A stretch of DNA of 64,000 nt from an uncultured Allorhizobium sp. (GCA_958439205.1 OY288189.1:4231001-4295000), one strand, 5' to 3'. Counted from the first letter of the stretch, positions 23,217 to 32,270 are shown. The notes: generated from the letters alone by a model not told the origin. Translations and numbers: made by a program.

Positions 23217-23954
23217 TCAAACGAAGGATCGGACCAGGCTGCCGACAAGCAGGTTCCAACCGTCGATCAGGACGAAGAACAGGATCTTGAACGGCAGTGA
23301 AATCGAGGTGGGCGGGAGCATCATCATACCCATGGCCATGGTGATGGTCGCGACGACCATATCGATGACCAGGAACGGCAGGATGATGAGGAAGCCGATC
23401 TCGAAACCGCGGCGGATCTCCGACAGCATGAAGGCCGGGATGAGCACCCGGTAGTCGACCTTGCCGTCGACGATGGTTGCCTGGCCACGTTCGTTGGCGA
23501 TATCGACGAAGAGCGCGAGATCCTTGTCACGCGTGTTCGCCGTCATGAAGGTCCGGAAGGGCTCAGCGATAAGGGCGACGGCCTCACCTTCCGTGATCTG
23601 ATTGCTCAGCAGTGGCTGAACGCCTTCGCGCCACGACCGGTCCATCGTGGGCGCCATGACATAGAAAGTCATGAACAAGGCCATGCTGGTCAGGATCATG
23701 TTGGAAGGGGTGGTCGAAAGCCCCATGCCGGAGCGAAGGATCGAAAAGGCGATCAGGAAACGCGGGAAGCTCGTGACCATGATCAGGATGCCCGGCGCCA
23801 CAGACAGCACCGTGAGCAGACCGAAGGTACGAATGATCCACGCCGCCACCGATCCATCGATCGGGGTGTTGAAGATATCCGTCGGGAACTGCTGGGCCAC
23901 AGCCAGTTCCGGCGCCATCATCATGACGGCGACGAAGATGAGAAACCGAATCAT
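23217..23954 (-). CDS. fliP: FliP, flagellar export gate protein
   Basis: The 245-residue protein has an N-terminal signal sequence (MIRFLIFVAVMMMAPELAVA) as is usual for FliP. The family blocks are MVTSFPRFLIAFSILRSGMG, PSNMILTSMALFMTFYVMAP, LIPAFMLSEIRRGFEIGFLI and MGMMMLPPTSISLPFKILFF. FliP forms the five-subunit core of the export pore with FliR and FliQ. It is the last gene of the long flgF operon, and its start overlaps the fliL stop (ATGA). Confidence 0.96.
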   Translation of the reverse strand: MIRFLIFVAVMMMAPELAVAQQFPTDIFNTPIDGSVAAWIIRTFGLLTVLSVAPGILIMVTSFPRFLIAFSILRSGMGLSTTPSNMILTSMALFMTFYVMAPTMDRSWREGVQPLLSNQITEGEAVALIAEPFRTFMTANTRDKDLALFVDIANERGQATIVDGKVDYRVLIPAFMLSEIRRGFEIGFLIILPFLVIDMVVATITMAMGMMMLPPTSISLPFKILFFVLIDGWNLLVGSLVRSFV

Positions 23955-24469
23955 TCGATCACGAGCGTTCTGAACATCACCTTGGATACGCGGCCTTCCG
24001 AGCGCAGGTCAACTCGCTCCTGAAGGTCATCCTTGAGATATTGAAAGCCCCGTGGGCCCTCGACCTGTTGCAGTGATACCGTGCGCAGATAGGCCATGAT
24101 GTCCTGGTGGACATCTTCGGCAATCTTGACGTCCGGAGGCCCGTTGAACATCAACGCGACTTCAAGCCGGATCCAGTTCTCCGAGGGGTAGGCAAGGTTG
24201 GTGGTGATCGGTTCAAGCGCGACCACGCCATTGGCTTCCGTCGAGATCGGAGGGAGCCCCTCCTCTTCCTTCTTGGCCTCGCCCTCCCCGCCTGAAGCAG
24301 CCGCCTCGGCAGCCTTGGCTGCATCTTCGGCCTGCTTCACCTGCGGGGCGAGCATGTTGCCGATGACCCAGCCGCCACCGCCGCCGACAGCCGTCAGCAC
24401 GACGAGGGGGATGACGAGCGCCATCATGCCCGACTTCTTCTTGCCTTCGCCTTCCTGAGGTTCTTCCAT
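23951..24469 (-). CDS. fliL: FliL, basal-body stator-associated protein
   Basis: The 172-residue protein has a cytoplasmic start (EEPQEGEGKKKSG) and one membrane helix (about 15-38, MMALVIPLVVLTAVGGGGGW). An Ala/Glu-rich linker precedes a periplasmic domain ending in IMAYLRTVSLQQVEGPRGFQ, LKDDLQERVDLRSEGRVSKV and FRTLVIE, a signature of alphaproteobacterial FliL. FliL stabilises stators around the motor. It sits between flgH and fliP in the operon. A second FliL-like gene may lie at 1312-1851. Confidence 0.93.
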   Translation of the reverse strand: MEEPQEGEGKKKSGMMALVIPLVVLTAVGGGGGWVIGNMLAPQVKQAEDAAKAAEAAASGGEGEAKKEEEGLPPISTEANGVVALEPITTNLAYPSENWIRLEVALMFNGPPDVKIAEDVHQDIMAYLRTVSLQQVEGPRGFQYLKDDLQERVDLRSEGRVSKVMFRTLVIE

Positions 24470-24489
24470 GTAACTGTCCTCGGATCCGG

Positions 24490-25209
24490 TCAGAAGGGCG
24501 AGTAGATGTCGACGACCTGCTGGCCGATCGGCGGCTGCTGAACCTCGGTCAGACGGCCACGGCCACCATAGGAGATGCGCGCTTCGGCGATCCGGTCGTA
24601 GGAGATCTCGTTGTCTGCATTCACATCCTGCGGACGAACGATACCGGCGACGTTGAGGATGCGCAGTTCGTGGTTGACGCGCACTTCCTGGGAACCGCTG
24701 ATCAAGAGGTTGCCATTCTCGAGCACGCCGGTGACGACGGCTGCGACGAGCAGGTTCAAGCGTTCCGAGCGCTCGGTCGAGCCCTTGCCGGACGAACTGG
24801 TGGTGGAATCGGTCGAGAGATCGCCCGACGTCCCGGTATCCGTGGAGAAGCCGAGGAAGTTCGAGATCTCCGCACCCCAGGACAGGCCGGTATTGTTGTC
24901 ACGGCTGCGGTCCGTTTCGTTGTTGAACGAGGCGCGGTCGTTGATCTCGATGTTAACAGTCAGGATATCGCCGATGTTGAGAGCGCGGGCGTCCTTGAAC
25001 AGAGCCGACTGGCTGTCACTCCACAGCGAATAGCCGCTGGCCGTCTGGGCCTGCTGCTTCGGATACATGGCCATCTGCGGCGTCTGGCTATAGCGCAGTC
25101 CGGACCCGATCGGGCTCATGGAAGGCGCGTTGCCGATTTCCTTGATGGTCTGGCTCTGGCAGCCAGCGAGGAGGAGAACGGCCAGCAGAGCCGGGAAACG
25201 CTTCATCAT
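24490..25209 (-). CDS. flgH: FlgH, L-ring lipoprotein
   Basis: This 239-residue outer-membrane lipoprotein has the signal MMKRFPALLAVLLLAGC with lipobox LLAGC and lipidated Cys17. FlgH features follow: SLWSDSQSALFKDARALNIG, TVNIEINDRASFNNET, LLVAAVVTGVLENGNL, GSQEVRVNHELRILNVAGIV and the end GQQVVDIYSPF. It builds the L-ring that bushes the rod in the outer membrane. It overlaps motE by four bases. Confidence 0.95.
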   Translation of the reverse strand: MMKRFPALLAVLLLAGCQSQTIKEIGNAPSMSPIGSGLRYSQTPQMAMYPKQQAQTASGYSLWSDSQSALFKDARALNIGDILTVNIEINDRASFNNETDRSRDNNTGLSWGAEISNFLGFSTDTGTSGDLSTDSTTSSSGKGSTERSERLNLLVAAVVTGVLENGNLLISGSQEVRVNHELRILNVAGIVRPQDVNADNEISYDRIAEARISYGGRGRLTEVQQPPIGQQVVDIYSPF

Positions 25210-25742
25210 GATGGGTCCTTCGATGTATTGGGGTCGCCGGCGCTCGACATGATCGAGGCGACTTCCGCTGCCTTGTCCGGGCTCATCTCAGTCAGGATGA
25301 GACTCGACTGGCGGGGCGGCAGCTTCATGATGATGGCAGCGGCGAGGATGACATTGGTCTCCTCGAGCTGAGGTGCTGCCGCATCCGGCGCCATCTTCTT
25401 GTAGATCTCCACGAGCTGGCCTTCGGCCTGCTTCATGAATTCGTTGCGGCGCGTGAGCCAGTCTTCGTACTCGGCGCGGCGCTGTTCCAGGATTGCGATG
25501 CGGCTGTCGACATCGGCCTGCAGCTTTTCCAGCTCCTGCTTCTGCAACAGGTAACGCTGATCGCGTGCCGCATCGGCGATGCCGGTGCAGAACTGGCGGA
25601 TTTCGGCTTCCGTCGCACTTTCCGGCGGCTGCTGCTGGCCAAGGGCTGTCTGCGCGAAGGCCGGAAGGGTGACAATCGCGAGGACGGCAACAGCATTGCG
25701 CAGCGCCACGCGAGAGAAATGAAGCTGGTTCGGCTTGATCAT
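25206..25742 (-). CDS. motE: MotE, periplasmic chaperone for MotC
   Basis: The 178-residue protein has an N-terminal signal (VALRNAVAVLAIVTLPAFAQ), a long coiled coil (about 55-105, LLQKQELEKLQADVDSRIAI) and a C-terminal segment with LEETNVILAAAIIMKLPPRQ and DKAAEVASIM. The latter resembles the MgtE-N-like fold found in MotE/FliG-type proteins. In S. meliloti, MotE is a disulfide-linked periplasmic chaperone needed for MotC folding. Position between flgI and flgH is the same as there. Coding overlaps both neighbours by four bases, so it is tightly coupled. Confidence 0.88.
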   Translation of the reverse strand: MIKPNQLHFSRVALRNAVAVLAIVTLPAFAQTALGQQQPPESATEAEIRQFCTGIADAARDQRYLLQKQELEKLQADVDSRIAILEQRRAEYEDWLTRRNEFMKQAEGQLVEIYKKMAPDAAAPQLEETNVILAAAIIMKLPPRQSSLILTEMSPDKAAEVASIMSSAGDPNTSKDPS

Positions 25743-26860
25743 TGCAGGACGAGCTCCGCTTGCAGGGCGCCGGCCGACTTGATCCCCTGAAGGATCGCGA
25801 TGACGCCGTCAGGCTTGACGCCGATGCTGTTGAGGCCGCTCACAAGGGTTCTGAGATCAGGGCCATCGACGATGGCGATCTGGTCACCTTCCTGGCGGAT
25901 GGAGATGTCGGTCTGAGGCTGGACCGCCGTTTCCCCACGGGAGAACGGTCCTGGCTGAATGACCTGCGGTGTTTCCTGGACCTGCACGGTCAAGGTGCCG
26001 TAGCTCACGGCAACGCGCGAGACGCGGACATCGGCGCCGATAACAATGGTGCCCGTGCGCTCGTTGATGACAACGCGTGCAGGAGAATCGGTCGCAACCA
26101 CGAGATTTTCGATGTCGGCCATCAGTCTTGCGAGGTCGGCGGTCCGGGGCTTCTGGACCACGATCTCCAGACTGTCGCGCGCTTCGGCGATCGGCGCGCC
26201 GTAGTTGGCGGCGGCATAGGCATTGATGGTGTCGGCCACGCGCAAGGAGGTGGTGAAGTCCGGATTGCGGAGCTGCAGCACGAGGTTGACGCTGTCCTTG
26301 AACTTGGACGGCAGCTCGCGCTCGATGATCGCGCCTGTCGGCACGCGGCCGGAGGTCGTGATGCCCTGCTGGACGGCTGCTGCATCACCCTGCGCATTGA
26401 CGCCGGAGACAACCACGGAGCCTTGGGCAACAGCATAGATCTGGCCGTCGGCACCGGTGAGCGAAGTCATGACCAGCGTTCCGCCGCGCAGCGAGGTCGA
26501 GTCACCGAGCGAGCTCACGGTCACGTCGATGCGGCTGCCGGGGCTGGCAAAAGGCGGCAGATTGGCCGTGACCATGACGGCCGCCACGTTCTTGGCGTTG
26601 GACTGTCCGCCCTGGGTCGAGATGCCGAGGTTCTGCAGCATGGCGCGCATGGACTGGTCGGTGAAGGGCGAGGAGCGCAGGCTGTCGCCGGTTCCCTGCA
26701 GGCCCACCACGAGACCATAGCCGATCAGCTGGTTATCACGGCCAGACTGCAGCGAGGCGATGTCCTTGATGCGCGAATTGGCGCTGAGTGCCGGCTCAAG
26801 AGGAGCCAGAACCAGCGCCATTGCACAGAATGCGATCCGTATGGGTGCAATCAGTTTCAT
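25739..26860 (-). CDS. flgI: FlgI, P-ring protein
   Basis: The 373-residue protein has a signal peptide (FCAMALVLAPLEPALSANS). The FlgI hallmarks are RIKDIASLQSGRDNQLIGYG, LVVGLQGTGDSL, MLQNLGIS, NVAAVMVTANLPPFASPGSR and, near the end, DLRTLVSGLNSIGVKPDGVI. It forms the P-ring in the periplasm around the rod, and FlgA is its chaperone. flgA lies immediately upstream (four-base overlap) and motE follows, also overlapping. Confidence 0.96.
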   Translation of the reverse strand: MKLIAPIRIAFCAMALVLAPLEPALSANSRIKDIASLQSGRDNQLIGYGLVVGLQGTGDSLRSSPFTDQSMRAMLQNLGISTQGGQSNAKNVAAVMVTANLPPFASPGSRIDVTVSSLGDSTSLRGGTLVMTSLTGADGQIYAVAQGSVVVSGVNAQGDAAAVQQGITTSGRVPTGAIIERELPSKFKDSVNLVLQLRNPDFTTSLRVADTINAYAAANYGAPIAEARDSLEIVVQKPRTADLARLMADIENLVVATDSPARVVINERTGTIVIGADVRVSRVAVSYGTLTVQVQETPQVIQPGPFSRGETAVQPQTDISIRQEGDQIAIVDGPDLRTLVSGLNSIGVKPDGVIAILQGIKSAGALQAELVLQ

Positions 26861-27333
26861 TTTGCCATCACCTGTACGGTACCATCGGCCATGACCGTGC
26901 CGGAGACGATCGAGCCGGAATCGATGTTGCGGACCTTGACGACCTCACCGACGGAAGCGTCGGTCAAAGGGGTACCGCTTGCGCTGATCAACATGTTGCC
27001 GATGGCGAAGGTCAGACGAACGCTGCTGCCGCGCTTCACCGCAAAGGCTTCGCGCAGGCCATGCACCGGAATGGTTCGACCGGGAAGCAGCGTGCGCTTG
27101 GCGACCATGCCGACTACTTCTTCCCGCACACGGGCGTAGCCGCCCGCGAGGTTGGGATTGGTGACGGCGACGACGTCGATCTGCTCGGCGGAAATGGTTT
27201 CGCCCGGATAGATCACCTGTTTGGGGATCACAGCCGTGTTTTGTGCCAGCGCAGTGCCGGCGGCGAAGCCAAACGCTGCGGCGGCGATTGCCGCCGCCCG
27301 CAGGGCATGTCCGAATATCCGGCGAAACCTCAT
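26857..27333 (-). CDS. flgA: FlgA, P-ring assembly chaperone
   Basis: The 158-residue secreted protein has an Ala-rich signal (ALRAAAIAAAAFGFAAGTAL) followed by an SAF-type domain: PKQVIYPGETISAEQIDVV, EVVGMVAKRTLLPGRTIPVH, VRLTFAIGNMLISASGTPL and the end MADGTVQVMAK. It helps FlgI fold and polymerise in the periplasm. It is shorter than enterobacterial FlgA (~219), as is usual in this group. It lies 17 bases after flgG. Confidence 0.93.
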   Translation of the reverse strand: MRFRRIFGHALRAAAIAAAAFGFAAGTALAQNTAVIPKQVIYPGETISAEQIDVVAVTNPNLAGGYARVREEVVGMVAKRTLLPGRTIPVHGLREAFAVKRGSSVRLTFAIGNMLISASGTPLTDASVGEVVKVRNIDSGSIVSGTVMADGTVQVMAK

Positions 27334-27350
27334 GTTTGCCTCCAGTTGTC

Positions 27351-28139
27351 TTACTTGAGGTTCTTGCTGACGATCTGAGCCATCTCGTCGGCAGTGGTGA
27401 TGACCTTGGAATTCATCTCGTAGGCGCGCTGTGCAGAGATCATGTCCGTGATCTCCTTCACCGAGTCGACGTTCGATGCTTCCAGATAGGACTGCTTGAT
27501 GTAGCCAAAGCCCGGATCTTCCGGCGCGCCGACGATGGCGGCACCCGAGGCTGCGGTTTCGGCAAACAGGTTGTCACCGAGCGGCTTCAAGCCCGCCTCG
27601 TTGACGAAGTTGGCGATCGTCAGCTGTCCAAGATCGGTGTAGTCGGCATCGTTGCCGATGCGCGCCTGAACCTGGCCGGTGCGACTGATCACAACTTCGC
27701 TGGCATCCTGCGGAATGGTGATCTGCGGCGTGACAAGGTAGCCGTCGATCGTCACGAGCTGACCTTCGGCATTCATGTTGAATGCACCGGAACGGCTATA
27801 GAGCGTGGTGCCGTCAGGGCTTTCGATCTGGAACCAGCCGCGACCGATCAGCGAGAGGTCGAGTTCGTTGCCCGTCTGGGTCAGCTGACCCTGGGTATGG
27901 ATGTTACGGACGGCCGCCGTCTGCACGCCGAGACCGATGTTCGCACCTTCCGGCACGATGGCCTGGTTGGCACGGTTCGGCACGCCCTGGGCGCGCTCCG
28001 TCTGATAGAGAAGGTCAGAGAATTCAGCACGCGCCCGCTTGAAGCCGGTCGTGTTGATGTTGGCGATGTTGTTCGCGATGACCTCAAGATTGGTCTGCTG
28101 GGCGTCCATACCCGTGGCTGCGATGGCGAGCGCTCTCAT
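27351..28139 (-). CDS. flgG: FlgG, distal rod protein
   Basis: The 262-residue protein has the length and ends of FlgG: MRALAIAATGMDAQQTNLEV, NNIANINTTGFKRARAEF, RGWFQIESPDGTTLYSR in the middle and SVKEITDMISAQRAYEMNSK with MAQIVSKNLK at the end. It forms the distal rod that passes through the P- and L-rings. It lies between fliE and flgA in the operon. Confidence 0.96.
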   Translation of the reverse strand: MRALAIAATGMDAQQTNLEVIANNIANINTTGFKRARAEFSDLLYQTERAQGVPNRANQAIVPEGANIGLGVQTAAVRNIHTQGQLTQTGNELDLSLIGRGWFQIESPDGTTLYSRSGAFNMNAEGQLVTIDGYLVTPQITIPQDASEVVISRTGQVQARIGNDADYTDLGQLTIANFVNEAGLKPLGDNLFAETAASGAAIVGAPEDPGFGYIKQSYLEASNVDSVKEITDMISAQRAYEMNSKVITTADEMAQIVSKNLK

Positions 28140-28154
28140 AGTTTGGTACCCCTG

Positions 28155-28493
28155 TCAGATCTGCATCTTGGTGATTTCGAGATAGGCGTTGACGATCTTG
28201 TCGCGGAACGCGATCGCCGTCTGGAGAGACTGCTCGGCCTGCATGACGGCATCGACCACCTCACGGGTGTTCGCCTTGCCCATCAGACCGTCGAAGGAGG
28301 TCTGTTCGGCCTGCTTCAGATTGTCGGATGCTTGCATCGCCATGCTGTTGAGCGCGGAGAGAAAGGTTTCTCCGGTCGCCGTGCCAGGCGTTGTGCCCTC
28401 GGCGGTGAGGCCCTTCGTCGAGAAGGAGCTTGAAAGCGAGTCCAGGCCGTTGATGCCTGAAAGAGCGCTGGTCTTGGTCACGGATTCAATCAT
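28155..28493 (-). CDS. fliE: FliE, MS-ring/rod junction protein
   Basis: The 112-residue helical protein ends with the FliE block: SFDGLMGKANTREVVDAVMQ, AEQSLQTAIAFRDKIVNAYL and EITKMQI. FliE links the MS-ring to the proximal rod and may help open the export gate. The N-terminal 40 residues are Ser/Thr/Gly-rich. It follows flgC with a four-base overlap, the usual flgB-flgC-fliE order. Confidence 0.94.
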   Translation of the reverse strand: MIESVTKTSALSGINGLDSLSSSFSTKGLTAEGTTPGTATGETFLSALNSMAMQASDNLKQAEQTSFDGLMGKANTREVVDAVMQAEQSLQTAIAFRDKIVNAYLEITKMQI

Positions 28494-28912
28494 TGCGAGG
28501 CCTTCAGGAGCGCTATGGTCTGGGAAATCATCTCGCGTGTCTGCTTGATGGTCTGCAGATTCGCTTCGTAGCTGCGGTTGGATTCGCGCATGTCCGCCAT
28601 TTCGATCAGGACATTGACGTTCGGCATCTTGACGATGCCTCGCTCATCCGCGGCCGGATTGCCGGGGTCGTATTCCTCGATGAAATCGGCCAGATCGACG
28701 CCGAGCTTCTTGACCTCGACGGTCTCTGCACCGGTGATGCGGTCCAGTTCGGCACCGAAGCTCACCGTCTTGCGGCGGTATGGGTCGGCGCCGGGCGTGT
28801 CGCCGGTGGTGCGGGCGTTGGCGATGTTTTCGGAAACGATGCGAAGGCGCGTCGACTGGGCTTCAAGCCCGCTTCCGGCAACCTTCAGCGTTGCGAGCAA
28901 TGGATCGGTCAT
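28490..28912 (-). CDS. flgC: FlgC, proximal rod protein
   Basis: This is a 140-residue rod protein. The N-terminal SGLEAQSTRLRIVSENIANA and DPYRRKTVSF and the C-terminal NVNVLIEMADMRESNRSYEA and QTREMISQTIALLKAS regions are those of FlgC. It forms part of the proximal rod together with FlgB and FlgF. The ATG overlaps the last base of flgB. There is no signal peptide, since it is exported by the flagellar system. Confidence 0.95.
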   Translation of the reverse strand: MTDPLLATLKVAGSGLEAQSTRLRIVSENIANARTTGDTPGADPYRRKTVSFGAELDRITGAETVEVKKLGVDLADFIEEYDPGNPAADERGIVKMPNVNVLIEMADMRESNRSYEANLQTIKQTREMISQTIALLKASQ

Positions 28913-29307
28913 CAGCGTTTCACCGTCATTAGCATCATGCGATGGAAGGAAGACATCAACGAGGTGTTGAGCTCGTGATTGCGCTTGATCTCACCGGTCT
29001 TGCGCAACTCGTCCGACAAGGCGACGGTGTTGCCAGACTCCTGGATGCCGATCTCCTTGTTGAGATCTTCTTCTTCGACAGCGATGTTACGGTCACTGTA
29101 ATCGGCAGCGGCCATATGGCCCGGCTGCGTCACGGCCATGCCCTGCACCATGCCGGTCTTGTCCAGAACCGCGCTGAAGGGCGTGATATCCTTGGCCATG
29201 AATTTCGGCGTGTTGACGTTGGCGATATTGGTCGCAACAACCTGCTGGCGCACCGAGAGCCACTCGGCCTGTCGGGAGGCCAGCTCGAACAACTGGATGG
29301 GATTCAT
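28912..29307 (-). CDS. flgB: FlgB, proximal rod protein
   Basis: This 131-residue rod protein has an N-terminal MNPIQLFELASRQAEWLSVR with VVATNIANVNTPKFMAKDI. Its C-terminal part is NTVALSDELRKTGEIKRNHE with LMSSFHRMMLMTVKR. It starts the flgB-flgC-fliE-flgG row, 75 bases after the membrane protein gene at 29383. It is the rod subunit nearest the MS-ring. Confidence 0.95.
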   Translation of the reverse strand: MNPIQLFELASRQAEWLSVRQQVVATNIANVNTPKFMAKDITPFSAVLDKTGMVQGMAVTQPGHMAAADYSDRNIAVEEEDLNKEIGIQESGNTVALSDELRKTGEIKRNHELNTSLMSSFHRMMLMTVKR

Positions 29308-29382
29308 TCACATCACTCCGTCTATTATTGATCGGAGCCTAGGCCAGTAATCTTGCGTGGGACTTGCCCGCCCCACACTTCT

Positions 29383-29949
29383 TCAATTGTTTTGGACAAC
29401 CTCACCAGTAGAGGTGACGATGACCCATTTGCCCTCACGCTGTTCAAGCGTCGCAACGCGGCTGTTGTCCGGCAGGATGGAGCCGATACGAACCAGATAC
29501 ATGCCGGCCTTGTCCTCGATCAGCGCACGACCGTTGGCGACATGCAGCAGGCGGAAGCCGGCCTTGCCCGGGAAAGGCTGCGTGGCCGCGGTGTCCAGAC
29601 CCTCGGGTCTTTCCAGACCGAGGGTCGGAACAGTCGCGGTGACGATCTGATCGACCTCGGGGTCACCTTCACCATCGCCGCCCTCGTCGTCACGATCGAC
29701 CAGAGCGAGAGGGGAAACGCTGAACACGTCTCGGCCCGGGCCCTCCGGCAAATCGCGGGTGCGCTCCCAGTCGGCAACCTGGATGCCGAATTTCTCTTCG
29801 TTGAAGAAGACGTACCAGGGAAAGAAGGCCGCGCCGCAGGCGAGCGCGATGCCTGTCATGGCCAGCACGCGGTCGATTGTCGGGATCCGGCGACGTGTGA
29901 AGACCGGGCGCAGCGGAGCCACGGGCTCGTCAGCATCGAAATCGGTCAT
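29383..29949 (-). CDS. Single-span membrane protein of the flagellar operon, function unknown
   Basis: The 188-residue protein has a short charged start and one membrane segment (about residues 27-50, VLAMTGIALACGAAFFPWYVF). An outside domain follows, whose end (RVATLEQREGKWVIVTSTGE) looks like a small beta structure. It is encoded two bases after fliI and ahead of flgB, a slot filled by a conserved hypothetical gene in other rhizobia. The spacing shows co-expression with the rod and export genes. No domain is recognised; a role in rod or ring assembly is only a guess from location. Confidence 0.65.
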   Translation of the reverse strand: MTDFDADEPVAPLRPVFTRRRIPTIDRVLAMTGIALACGAAFFPWYVFFNEEKFGIQVADWERTRDLPEGPGRDVFSVSPLALVDRDDEGGDGEGDPEVDQIVTATVPTLGLERPEGLDTAATQPFPGKAGFRLLHVANGRALIEDKAGMYLVRIGSILPDNSRVATLEQREGKWVIVTSTGEVVQNN

Positions 29950-29951
29950 GG

Positions 29952-31346
29952 TCAGCCCCTTTGTCTCATACCCTGCCCGCCGGCGGCCGCCTTCAAGGCA
30001 TTGGCCAGATCGGCATAGGCATCGAGCGCCGGCTTTTCACCCGGCGTCTGCTTCAGAATGTCGTAGATGACCGGCACCTGCTTGATCGCCATGTCGAGAT
30101 CGGGGTCGGAACCGTTTCGGTAACCGCCGATCAGGCGCAGATCGCGGGTTTCCTCGAAGCGGTGGATCAGCGCCTTCAGGCGCGACACCAGCTTTTCCTG
30201 CTCGGAGGTCCAGGCCTTGCGGGCGAGACGCGAAATCGAGGTCAGCGGATTGATGGGCGGGTAGCGCCCTTCGTCGGCGAGCGCACGGTCGAGCACGATG
30301 TGGCCATCGAGAATACCGCGCGTGGAGTCGGCGATCGGGTCGTTGTGGTTGTCGCCATCGACCAGGATCGAGATGATCGCGGTAATCGTGCCGGCACCTT
30401 CGGCACCGGGACCTGCGCGCTCAAGCAGGCGCGGCAGTTCCGTGAAGACGGAAGCCGGATAGCCACGGGCAATCGGAGGCTCGCCGGCTGCGGTTGCGAC
30501 TTCGCGGATCGCATGGGCGAAGCGGGTCACGCTGTCGACGATGAAGAGCACGTTCTGGCCCTTGTCGCGGAAATGCTCGGCAATGGTGATCGCCGTCAGG
30601 GGCGCCATCTTGCGCAGCATCGGGCTCTCATCGCTGGTGGCGACCACGGCAATGGACTTCGCCATGTTGTCGCCGAGGGTGTCCTCGATGAATTCACGCA
30701 CTTCGCGGCCGCGTTCGCCGACCAGGGCGATGACGACCTTGTCGAAAGCATCGGCGCGGGCGAGCATCGAGAGAAGCGTGGATTTACCCACACCGGAACC
30801 GGCGAAGATGCCGAGGCGCTGGCCAAGGCAGAGCGGCGAGAAGATGTCGATGGCGCGGACGCCTGTCTTGAAGCCCGTTTCCACGCGGCTGCGGGTCATG
30901 GACGGTGGTGCCGTCGTCGAGATCGGCCTCCGCTCCGGTCCGGGCGCCAGCGCCGGTCCGTTGTCGATCGGGTCACCCAACGCGTTGATCGTGCGACCAC
31001 ACCAGCTGTCGTCAGGGGCAACACGGAAGGCGCCCTTGCGGATCACGACATCATGGATACCGATCGGCTCCCCGGGCTCGATGGGGCAGACATAGCAAAC
31101 GTCAGGTTCGACACGGACGACTTCGCCCAGATGCACGCCGGTGGCCGAGCGATGGGCGACGAATTCGCCGAGGCGCACATGACGCGACAGACCGGTCACC
31201 GTATAATGGCCGGCAGCGATGGTGCGGACATGCCCGCCCTGGGTCACGGAATTAGCCGGGCGCGAATAACGCTGCGCCAGTGCCGCCAGTTGTCCGAGCT
31301 TGGGGGAAAGCGGAAATTCGTCTGGTGTCGGCGCGCTCATGTCCAT
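29952..31346 (-). CDS. fliI: FliI, flagellar export ATPase
   Basis: The 464-residue F1-beta-like ATPase has its Walker A motif GSGVGKST at 183-190, preceded by RLGIFA. Other motifs are the LVGERGREVREFIED block, the Walker B region with VLFIVDSVTRFAHAIREV, and ARGYPASVFTELPRLLERAG with GTITAIISILVDGDNHNDPI, typical of flagellar/type III ATPases. It energises delivery of export substrates to FlhA. It lies between flgF and the unknown membrane protein gene. fliH-like and fliJ-like genes are in other operons (17248 and 2839). Confidence 0.96.
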   Translation of the reverse strand: MDMSAPTPDEFPLSPKLGQLAALAQRYSRPANSVTQGGHVRTIAAGHYTVTGLSRHVRLGEFVAHRSATGVHLGEVVRVEPDVCYVCPIEPGEPIGIHDVVIRKGAFRVAPDDSWCGRTINALGDPIDNGPALAPGPERRPISTTAPPSMTRSRVETGFKTGVRAIDIFSPLCLGQRLGIFAGSGVGKSTLLSMLARADAFDKVVIALVGERGREVREFIEDTLGDNMAKSIAVVATSDESPMLRKMAPLTAITIAEHFRDKGQNVLFIVDSVTRFAHAIREVATAAGEPPIARGYPASVFTELPRLLERAGPGAEGAGTITAIISILVDGDNHNDPIADSTRGILDGHIVLDRALADEGRYPPINPLTSISRLARKAWTSEQEKLVSRLKALIHRFEETRDLRLIGGYRNGSDPDLDMAIKQVPVIYDILKQTPGEKPALDAYADLANALKAAAGGQGMRQRG

Positions 31347-31358
31347 CCGATCTCAGGC

Positions 31359-32093
31359 TCAGTTGCCGCCGCCGAGGACCTTGATCGCCTCGCTCGTGGT
31401 GCTCTCGCTGGTGCTGATCAGGGCACTGATCGCCTCGAAGGCGCGGTTCACCTGAATGAGCTGTGTCATCTCGCTGATGCCGTTGACGTTGGAGTTCTCG
31501 ACATATCCCTGAAGGATCGAGATTTCCGGGTTGTCGACAACCGGCTGCGGGTCATCAACCGTGGTCACGCCGCTGTTTTCGAAGCGGAGAAAGCCGTTGC
31601 GGACGTCCGCCGTAAAGACGCCGAGGGTTGCGACCACACGGCCGTCCTGCATGATCTGACCGCTGGCACCGACTTCCGGCGGACCGCCGGCGCGGTTGAG
31701 CTGGATCGGCGCGCCGCCGGCATCCAGAACGGGATAGCCGCGGGTGGAGACGAGCTCTCCGGTGTCGGTCATCGTGAAACGGCCGTCCCGCGTCAGAACC
31801 TGACCGACCGGCGTATCGATCGCGAACCAGGCGTCTCCCTTGATTGCGAAGTCGAGGACGTTGCCGGTTTCCATCAACTCCCCGCTTTTCGTGGAGAGAT
31901 AGTCGTTGCCCTGGCTGACGAAGGCGATCTTGGCATTCATTTCATTGCCAGTGCGGCTCAGCATCTCGTCGAACTTCACATCCGTCGAGCGAAAACCGAC
32001 CGTGTTCACATTGGCCATGTTGTCGGCGATCGTGGTGAGACGGCGCTCGAGGGCCATCTGCGACGACAGGGACACGTAGATACCGGATTGCAC
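31359..32093 (-). CDS. flgF: FlgF, proximal rod protein
   Basis: The GTG at 32091-32093 is chosen because GGAGG stands seven bases upstream and the protein then opens as a rod protein (QSGIYVSLSSQMALERRLTT, then DNMANVNTVGFRSTDVKF). It gives 244 residues, near the usual ~250. The end is SNVNGISEMTQLIQVNRAFE. It heads a 13-gene minus-strand operon running to fliP. The divergent motA starts 226 bases away, and both sides of the gap hold a CGCAAG-type box. Confidence 0.94.
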   Translation of the reverse strand: MQSGIYVSLSSQMALERRLTTIADNMANVNTVGFRSTDVKFDEMLSRTGNEMNAKIAFVSQGNDYLSTKSGELMETGNVLDFAIKGDAWFAIDTPVGQVLTRDGRFTMTDTGELVSTRGYPVLDAGGAPIQLNRAGGPPEVGASGQIMQDGRVVATLGVFTADVRNGFLRFENSGVTTVDDPQPVVDNPEISILQGYVENSNVNGISEMTQLIQVNRAFEAISALISTSESTTSEAIKVLGGGN

Positions 32094-32181
32094 TGTTTTG
32101 CCTCCGCAGGTGAAGAATATCAGTAAATCATTATTTAACGCAGGATAGCCTACGCTCCATTCCACTCTTCTTGCGGCAAAA

Positions 32182-32194
32182 GGCTTGCGCGAAA
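32182..32194 (-). promoter_or_regulatory. Shared CGCAAG-type box ahead of flgF
   Basis: On the minus strand this reads TTTCGCGCAAGCC, about 90 bases upstream of the flgF GTG. It is the divergent counterpart of the motA box at 32259-32270. Confidence 0.4.
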
Positions 32195-32258
32195 CTGTCG
32201 AGGGAACGCCCGGAAATCCGGGGGGAAGCGCAGCCCAAAATTGGCTCCGTGATTCAGC

Positions 32259-32270
32259 CTCACGCAAGGC
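32259..32270 (+). promoter_or_regulatory. Shared CGCAAG-type box ahead of motA
   Basis: On the plus strand CTCACGCAAGGC lies 49-60 bases upstream of the motA ATG. Eleven of its twelve bases equal the flgE box. Confidence 0.45.

Noticed and set aside
29961..32126. 721-codon open frame opposite fliI and flgF
   Set aside because: Lies wholly on the reverse of two certain genes and has no family features.
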